Source: Hyperoodon ampullatus | Taxonomy: Eukaryota > Chordata > Mammalia > Artiodactyla > Ziphiidae | NCBI GenBank assembly: GCA_949752795.1 | Contig: OX457057.1 | Location: 163,285,980 to 163,349,979 of the forward strand | Reading direction: 5' to 3' | Length of the DNA stretch: 64,000 bases | In this document: one piece after another, positions 57,268-64,000 of the stretch | Position numbering within the stretch: the stretch's first letter is position 1 | Layout: each line of letters opens with the position of its first letter | The notes under the pieces: generated by a model | The model's input: only the letters and a program-made list of their open reading frames with translations | Databases searched by the model: none | Told to the model about the DNA's origin: nothing | Translations under genes and position numbers: made by a program

Positions 57268-57555
57268 GTGAGGGGGAAGGGTAAGCTGGGACAAAGAGAG
57301 AGGCATGGACATATATACACTACCAAACGTAAGGTAGATAGCTAGTGGGAAGCAGCCGCATAGCACAGGGAGATCAGCTCAGTGCTTTGTGACCACCTAG
57401 AGGGGTGGGATAGGGAGTGTGGGAGGGAGACGCAAGAGGGAAGAGATATGGGAACATATGTATATGTATAGTTGATTCACTTTGTTATAAAGCAGAAACT
57501 AACACACCATTGTTAAGCAATTATACTCCAATAAAGATGTTAAAAAAAAAAAAAG
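57268..57555 (+). mobile_element. Young L1 3' UTR end (sense, strongly truncated)
   Basis: 'gagggggaagggtaagctgg', 'ccaaacgtaaggtagatagc', 'agtgggaagcagccgcatag' and 'tgtgaccacctagaggggtg' are the same 3' UTR as in reverse at 15735-15990, very similar by eye. It ends in 'ccaataaagatgtt' and (A)13. No clear TSD. A duplicate phrase 'actccataaaacc' at 57150 and 57180 lies in the left flank. Confidence 0.93.
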
Positions 57556-59334
57556 AAGCAGTGAGTGGCAGCAGTTTATTGGGCTGTAGGAGATTTGTTG
57601 GAGTAAAGTGAGGCCAGGCTGCCTGCCCTCATTGGAGGGAGGAGGGAGCTATATCCAGATCTGCATTAAGACCTGGACTGTGGAGGGACTTGGAAGCCAG
57701 GATGCCAGGGTGTGATGGGATTCACTGACCAGCATTTCAGTACCAGAGTGAAGCAGGCTTATAGAAGACCCCAGCGAGTCTACGAAACTACCTTTTTGGT
57801 TTTTCTTCTGTTCGACATGTGTTTACTTGTTTTTCTCCAAGGAGCTCAAAGTGCTTTCTCTACTTTACATGATATTCCATTGATCTGCTGTTTTATTCCA
57901 CCTCTTGAGCTGAGGATGGGTGTGGCAGTTGCCAGGCATTCTGAAATCAGGATCAAAGAACCCGTATTTAGTCCCTGTTAATTCATCTCTCATCCAGGTC
58001 AATCCTATAATATGTCCTCTTAGAGGAGTAGACATGATTTGCAGCCTCCGTTTATTGATGGGCAAAACCACCAATGGGCAAAAGGGCAGAGCTCCTCACT
58101 AGTAGAGGCCCCTTCCATGGCACTGGGAGAGACCCTAGTAATATAGTCCTATGATTACACATTTTGGATAACAATTTTTTTTAACTACAATTGATTAAGA
58201 TTACTGTACTCTCTTTCAACTTCAAGTCCCACATGGTCTCACTTCCCCATGTGTTAGGAGAAGTCAGAATGTCCTTGGGCATTTTGGAATCCAGCTAAGG
58301 AGAAGCTGAAGTGAGACATATAGATTGGATTTGTTAATAGAGGTCACTGTCACTTCCATGCATATTTAAGTTATTGCCAGCTGCCCCAGTGTAGGAATGG
58401 CTTCTGGGAATACTTTTGCCACCTGCTGTGCCACCAAATCATCTTCCAAAGTTGTAGGAAGCCTGGTTATATCATGATATCATGATAGGAAGATGTGCTA
58501 TAATGTCTGGTACTGAATGGATGTGGTTAGCAGTGGAGAAAGAAGATCTGAAATGTATAGAGTTATAAGATTGCCTACAGAAAATTCTTAAATCTTATGG
58601 GTCACATATGAAAGCAGCTTGACAGGAGTTTTCCCAGATTTGTCAACAATCCTAAAAATGTACATGTCATTGCTAATTACAAGTTTTGAAGTTGAAAGAA
58701 ACTTCTCTAAATTATCAATAATAAAAAACAAATGCTCATCAATTATGTAAGGGAACGACTAAATTATGTTTCTATTCTCTCTATAGAAACTTATAACTGC
58801 TGTATGAGGAGGTGATCATGCATTTAATAATGTACAGGAAAAGAAACAGTGGAGAGATTTGTCAGGCAGTTAATAAAAGTACTAGGTTATTTTTAAAGAT
58901 TAAAAAAATTTGGTGTTATATGTGTCAGCTTTTAAAAATATGTGATTTATTTTCTCATTGTAAACAAATATTCACTTTTACACTTAACTTTGAATTTGTC
59001 ATCTTGTATTCTTTTCTAAAAGAGCAATTCCTAAATTGTATAAGCTTCAGGCTGTAAATCCTGAATCTGCCCCTGGGTGTTTGACTTGCTTTTGGGAATC
59101 CAGGTTCCTAGTAGCTCTCCTGCTTTTCTCCTGTCTGCCAGACTATTAAATCTGATTAAGCTACAGGCAGATCCAATGAATGAACCCTCCCAATCACTTG
59201 TTAAACTTGCAGGCATAGAACTAACATCCCCTGGACTATCTTGCCTTTCTTAAGACTATTTTTATCTTCAGAGTTACAACCTGTGAGAATTAATGGAAAG
59301 ATCCCTGGGATAATCTGATTGTAGTTGAAAGTTG
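57556..59334. other. Unassigned sequence
   Basis: About 1.8 kb, with no named repeat or exon. Confidence 0.45.
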
Positions 59335-59515
59335 GACATGATCTAATTATGTGAATTTGGTCAAGCCAGCCTATCTTTTTGGAGCTCAATTTCCTCATAT
59401 CTCATCTGAGCATAACTATGATGGCTCACTCTCTGTTACAGGGTTATGGTGAATACCATTGAGATTAAAGGATAGGTGAAAGTTGTCTGAAAAGTACAGA
59501 GTGCTTTGCAAACAA
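59335..59515 (+). repeat. MIR SINE
   Basis: 'atgtgaatttggtcaagcca', 'gagctcaatttcctcatatc', 'cagggttatggtgaatacca' and 'gtacagagtgctttgcaaac' follow MIR sense order. Confidence 0.75.
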
Positions 59516-60174
59516 AAGGGATTATGTTTTATTTATAAAGCCAAAGCAACCATCTTTCAAACCTGAGACTTTAGGTACTTGCACTCATTTTCCAAGTGAG
59601 TCAATATTTTCTACATTTGTCGTTTTGACAATCACAACCACTTTGTGTTTTATAGGTCTGGTGCACAAAGCCATGGCACTTTGACTGTAGCACATGCTAT
59701 GGGGCAAGCAGCCATATCTCTTAGATGTCAGAGGTTATTGGAGGATTTGGTGTGTAAGAGGGGGCTTAATTCAATCCACATTCTTAGGAGCTGCTCCTTT
59801 GAGGTGAGTTCCTCCTCTGTGCACTGAATCCTCTGATACTTCTAATTGACTTGAAAGTATCTTGTCTCTCCTTGGAAATGTCACCTAGCCCTTTCCAAGT
59901 GCATTTCCAGACAATCAGGATCAATACATCGTTTGGGTTAAGCACATGAGATAGCGATTGACAGTGCAAATGAGCTTAGGCTTTGACCCTCAGCATCAGT
60001 TTTGACATTAGGAGCTGCTAAAACCCATTCATATCTATGAGCAGAGATCAATGACTTAGAAAGACAATGTCTTGAGAGCAGGTGTAGCCTAGAGTAGAGT
60101 TTATCACAGCTGGCCTCTGGGTTCAAGCTGGTCAGAGGGCTCAGGATTCAAAGTCAATTCCAATTAAAGTTACT
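59516..60174. other. Unassigned sequence
   Basis: Nothing recognised. Confidence 0.45.
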
Positions 60175-60310
60175 TTCTGGGTCCTGTTTGTTCCAGACAT
60201 TGTGTTGTGCATGAGATATAAGGAAGATCAAACTTGCCCCTTTCCATAATGAACTTACAGTATAGTAGGGGGTTAAGATACATACACAACATACTCATGT
60301 CTTTTGTATT
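60175..60310 (-). mobile_element. L2 LINE 3' fragment (antisense)
   Basis: 'gttccagacattgtgttgtg', 'tccataatgaacttacagta' and 'tagtagggggttaagataca' follow the L2 antisense order (ttccaggcactgtgctagg … ggagcttacagtctagtggggg). Confidence 0.55.
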
Positions 60311-60944
60311 AGGGCTGTAACAGCAGAAGAAAAAAACTTCCAAGATCCAAGGAGGGAGAGTTAATATCCTATCTATTTGGCCTTCATTTTTCTTTATTTG
60401 AACAATGGGACAAGCCCGAGTAAAAATACTTAGGTTGAGGAACTGCAAAGTTAACCATTTCACCAGCTTAGTCCAGAAATGACTCTTCATTTCTCCTCTT
60501 TAATGATCAAGCACTTCTTTCCCATAATGTATTAATCACTGTACTGAGTCCTGTTTAGATTAAAGAATATTCACTCTCTGACTTCAAGAAGAACATAGTC
60601 TGATACTGTGATCTTTCATTCATGAAGACAGTACTGTAGGCTCTCAGGAGTAGGATGTGTGCTGTATTGGGGAGCATTTGTGTTCATCCAGTGGCCACTT
60701 CCCACTCATTTCATGGTGGCCACTTACTCTTGGTTGCAGGACAGTGAAACAGTTCTAAGAGGTATGTCTGTGGACATGGACCACCATGGCCTGGCCCAGA
60801 TGGGGACTGAACACACCACCTTGGCTTCATTTGCTGTGGCTCAGCCACCTGTCAAACCATAGTCTCCTGTAATGTCCTGCCATTCCTGGGGCTTTTGTCC
60901 TTACATGTTGAGGGGCAGCAGAATGTATAAGCACAGATAAGATG
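60311..60944. other. Unassigned sequence
   Basis: A weak second L2-like patch lies at about 60525-60620 ('taatcactgtactgagtcct', 'agaagaacatagtctgatac'). Otherwise nothing. Confidence 0.4.
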
Positions 60945-61035
60945 TAGAGGGGAGAATCGTGGACTTGGAGTTCAAAGACCTGGATTCTCATCCCATCTCA
61001 GCCTGTTTCCTGCCCTCCCTTGACTCTGCCTGTAC
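60945..61035 (+). repeat. MIR SINE 5' fragment
   Basis: 'cgtggacttggagttcaaag', 'acctggattctcatcccatc' match the MIR 5' half. The 3' half is not visible. Confidence 0.55.
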
Positions 61036-61649
61036 ACTTTCAACCAGGTTGGTGTGTGTGTTTCTAGATGTTACTGCCTTTACTTGCAGGTCTAAGGCTG
61101 AGCTCTCTTGGGATGCACTCAAGAGTTCTGGTGAACCAGGGACAGGGGCCTCCCGAGCGGTTCTTTGCTTGTTCCCAGGACCGAGCCTCCTCTATTCTTC
61201 TTCCTGTTTGGCCCTGCTCTCTCAACTCCGATTCTTGTGAGTCTCCCCTTAGATGCCTGCTTATTTGGCCCTCTGGCAGCTCTGGAAGCTCTCCTCAGTA
61301 TTATTTGTGTGGACATTGTACCCTGCTAGGAGCCTGGTTTCCCCAATGCCTGGATTTCCTGTGAGTTTATGCTCTAAGGCGACTCTTCCCATGTGAAGCA
61401 TGGAAGGAGGGACATCCTGAGATAGAAAATTCTGAAATTCATTGAGACCAAGGGGCATTAGAATAGGTACTAGTTAAATGGTCTAAGGAGTGGAAGGCCC
61501 TTAGCATGTTCTTTCAAATAGTATACTCTAAATAAATCCTATTACTATTACTGGTAGTAGTAATGCTATTATTGTTTTGTCATTATTATCATTATCATTG
61601 CTTAACACTTTTTATCCTGTCTTCACTCTGAAAGAGAAAGGGACCTAGA
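61036..61649. other. Unassigned sequence
   Basis: Contains a short ATT/ATC-rich patch at about 61538-61600. No gene recognised. Confidence 0.45.
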
Positions 61650-61798
61650 GCAGTGCTCCTTGAATTTTAACCTGTGTACAGACCTCCTGAGTATCTTGTT
61701 AAAATGAAGACTTTTATTCAGAAGGTCCAAATAAATAACCAGTCCTCAGATAATGCTCGTGTTCCTGGTCCATAGACCACAATTTCAAAGGTCTTGGG
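61650..61798 (+). mobile_element. MER5A-type non-autonomous hAT transposon
   Basis: 'agcagtgctccttgaatttt' at the left resembles the CAGTGGTTCTCAA end. Inside, 'gtatcttgttaaaatgaaga', 'ttcagaaggtccaaataaat' and 'tgctcgtgttcctggtccat' follow MER5A order, ending 'agaccacaatttcaaa'. Length about 150 bp against a family length near 190. Confidence 0.75.
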
Positions 61799-62321
61799 GA
61801 CCTAGAAAAGGGCAGGGGACTGAAGGTAGGGTCTGAAGGAAAGAGAATAAGATTGGTGATGTTTGGTCTCTGAGCACCTCTGAAGTCAGGAACACAGACT
61901 GGGGACAGGCCTGCTGTAGGCTTTGTAATTCCCCACGTTTATAATTTTTGCAATTATGGTTAAATGATTGTTTTCTTGCGGAGATAGCAGAAAACTTATT
62001 GAATGAGAAGGACGCAAAGCTTGTTTTTGAATCATATCACGAGAGGAGTCAAGAAGAGACTACCTTCTACCTAGCAGTCAGTGCTAGAGAAGAGAACCCT
62101 TTGTCTTGCCTTGGGTGGGTCATGGCAGGTCTTGAGAGGACCTGAATCTTTAGGTTTTTAGAAAGAGAAAGCAGAAGGTTGTGGGAGGTCTAGGACCAAG
62201 CAGTGATCCTCTACATGTCACATTTTGTGTGATCTGTTCAGTCCCTTTGGAATCCTGCTTTCCCCAATTTAGTAGATTATAAACTTGTCAGAGAAGATGG
62301 ACTCCAAGCAGAAATAATACG
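61799..62321. other. Unassigned sequence
   Basis: Nothing recognised. Confidence 0.45.
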
Positions 62322-62372
62322 TTTCCTATTAGTACCTGCACAACAGTTCTAAGAAGTAGGTGCTGCTTTATT
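62322..62372 (-). repeat. MIR SINE fragment (antisense), left half of a split copy
   Basis: 'attagtacctgcacaacagt' and 'tctaagaagtaggtgctgct' match the antisense MIR (aatcctcacaacaaccctatgaggtaggt). The rest of the MIR follows the L2 end, at 62556. Confidence 0.55.
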
Positions 62373-62384
62373 CCAAGACCCTTT

Positions 62385-62550
62385 TCACCCACTAACATAC
62401 TTTATGTTTTGCTTATTAATTTTGTTCATTGTCTCCCCCAACAAGACTGCAGTCTTCATGCAACTTTGCTCATTGCTTCCCAGCCCCTAGAATAGCACCT
62501 CACACATAGTAGTTGCTCAATATACATTTGCCAAACAAGTGAGTGGATGG
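62385..62550 (+). mobile_element. L2 LINE 3' end
   Basis: 'tattaattttgttcattgtc', 'cagcccctagaatagcacct', 'cacacatagtagttgctcaa' and TATACATTTGCCAAACAAGT follow the L2 3' terminus. Confidence 0.78.
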
Positions 62551-62555
62551 ATAAG

Positions 62556-62668
62556 AAAATCAAGAATTAGTAAGGTTAAGTAATTTGCCTTAGGTTACCT
62601 GGATGGTAAATGCTATAGTCAAAACCCGAATTCTGTGCATCTGGCTCTAAAGCTCTTCCCCACTCTGT
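62556..62668 (-). repeat. MIR SINE fragment (antisense), right half of a split copy
   Basis: 'gtaaggttaagtaatttgcc', 'ttaggttacctggatggtaa' and 'gaattctgtgcatctggctc' continue the antisense MIR from 62322-62372. Confidence 0.72.
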
Positions 62669-63576
62669 GGTGAATGGTCCCTGTCATTTTTGCTGTACCC
62701 TAAGCCCATTGCTATAGACTTAGGTAGTACATGCTACTGCTCAGTTGAGTCCTTGGCTGCTGAGGCCAAAGTGCTATGGATGCCACCTGGGTATTTGAGC
62801 ATTAGTTATCAATGATCTCTGGGAGGTCACAGTAGAGCTGACTGATGAGCCAGCCCCAAGGCATCCCAGGTTATATGCACTCCAAGATAAGTCATGGGGA
62901 GATGTTTCTAGAGGTCACACACCCTGATATGCCTGAGTCAGCAGGCCAGCTCAGGGTGAAGTTTTCTGTACAAGGTCCATATCTATTTCTTTATGAGTGT
63001 TGTCACCTACTGAGCCCCAGCAGAGGATTGGTCTATTTATTCTTCTTTTTGGTTCCCAAGGAAAACCTTCTAAGGTACATGTTTTGAGTTGGAGAAGCTG
63101 GGATCCCCAGGGGAAGCAGTCAGGCAAGGCTCCCAAGCTGCATACTCCATGGGCAGAAGGGCTTCCTGCTTTCCCTATTAGAGCAGTGGGTGCCGACAGC
63201 GGTCCTTCTGCTGACCAATATGCGCTGCTTTAAAATATCATCAGAGACTCAGGTTGGCAGCTTTGGCATATCAGTGGAAAACAAAATCAACTGGTTTCCT
63301 AAGGCTAAGTTCTTGAGTCATAATTTGCATCTCTGAATCTCCTAACATAAAGATAAGATGCACACCCAGAGCTAGGTGACCTTTATTGAGTGAGGCAGTC
63401 ACATCCTGCCATGCCACAACCTTGGACCAAGCATACAAAAGATTGACACTGATTGATCCCCACCCAACCTCATAGGTATAAAAGTGCAAGTGATTACACC
63501 TGCCATTTAACACATCCCCCAATGTCCTTGAACATAACCAGGCCCAATAGGCATGAAACCAGAAATGAGATACAAA
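62669..63576. other. Unassigned sequence
   Basis: A 108-codon minus-strand frame at 63271-63597 is open but has no recognisable domain, and its start lies inside the palindrome at 63577. Possibly an old LTR-like repeat. Not assigned. Confidence 0.4.
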
Positions 63577-63611
63577 TTTATTTCCATCAATTTCCAATTG
63601 ATGGAAATAAA
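63577..63611. repeat. Perfect short inverted repeat (hairpin-forming)
   Basis: Left arm TTTATTTCCATCAATT (63577-63592), spacer TCC, right arm AATTGATGGAAATAAA (63596-63611). All 16 positions pair. Confidence 0.98.
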
Positions 63612-64000
63612 ATGTGCTTCCTTTCCTGAGATAGTTGTTGTCAGGAAACGACAGAAGAAAGTGGTATTATTTTATGCCAGCAAACTGAAACTTTCCAGTT
63701 CTGGTTAGTTTAAATAGCTTGTTTTGAGATGGAAGCCATGATTCCTGCAAAGTCAACATCAGAGGATTACCTCTACTTTCAGCATGTAATCAAGACAGGA
63801 CCTCTTCTCATTGGTTCATTATGTATCTACAGTGGCCCCAAATGAAGTGCTCAATTTTAAATGGCTTTATCCAATGAAAAATAAGATCTGTTCTTCCGAT
63901 TATGTCACTTAAAAGTGTTTCAAATTATCCTTGTGAGAAATTTTTGTGTCTAACTGGCTTCATGAATTTAGAGGAAGGACTTCCAATTCCTGTAACCCAG
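63612..64000. other. Unassigned sequence
   Basis: Nothing recognised up to the window end. Confidence 0.45.

Noticed and set aside
63271..63597. 108-codon minus-strand frame near the right end
   Set aside because: No domain recognised. Its start codon lies within the palindrome, and the sequence has the look of an old repeat.
1..64000. A new gene cluster or undescribed molecular system
   Set aside because: Every open frame with recognisable protein content belongs to L1 or L2/CR1 retrotransposons. The rest is non-coding as far as can be read without searches.

Overview
The window is mammalian nuclear DNA with no convincing protein-coding gene, exon chain, tRNA, rRNA or other RNA gene. It reads as intergenic or deep intronic sequence. 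The best lineage clue is a family of tRNA-derived SINEs of the CHR type (tRNA-Glu-like head, antisense copies ending GCGCCACCAGGGAAGCCC or similar) together with a LINE-1 3' UTR typical of cetartiodactyls. The high similarity of the short CHR copies to each other, and the apparent absence of BovB LINEs and Bov-A SINEs, point to a cetacean (whale or dolphin) rather than a ruminant. That assignment is inference from remembered repeat families, not from a search.

Layout. 1-2.9 kb: an ancient antisense HAL1/L1-like element split by two younger L1 3' ends in opposite orientation. 3-4.2 kb: two MIRs and a long CHR SINE with a perfect 14-bp target-site duplication (TSD). 4.7-8.0 kb: an unnamed ~165-bp sequence present twice as an inverted pair, around an L2. 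8.0-10.2 kb: a fairly complete sense HAL1-like element. 10.2-15 kb: mostly unrecognised sequence with a MIR, an L2 and a second unnamed family present twice as direct repeats (12.64 and 14.80 kb). 15.0-18.25 kb: two antisense L1s; the second keeps a ~728-codon ORF2 remnant broken by one TGA. 18.5-25 kb: mostly unrecognised, with a CCAT/CCAC satellite tract at 21.2 kb. 25-36.5 kb: a large antisense LINE nest, with an ancient L1 split by a nearly full-length L1 (28.2-35.6 kb) that itself took three SINEs. 37.5-46.7 kb: old repeats, MIRs, L2s, a young SINE with a perfect 18-bp TSD and an L1 3' end with a 17-bp TSD. 47.0-49.3 kb: an L1 with a textbook 5' inversion (twin priming). 49.6-51.5 kb: old LINE 3' ends. 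51.5-64 kb: the least repetitive part, with scattered MIR, L2 and MER5A, one young L1 3' end and a perfect short palindrome at 63.58 kb.

There is no operon-like or pathway organisation. What the window records is a sequence of retrotransposon insertions. I found no new biological system. The observations most worth checking are the two unnamed duplicated sequences, the inverted L1, the nested LINE block and a candidate conserved element near 51.9 kb.
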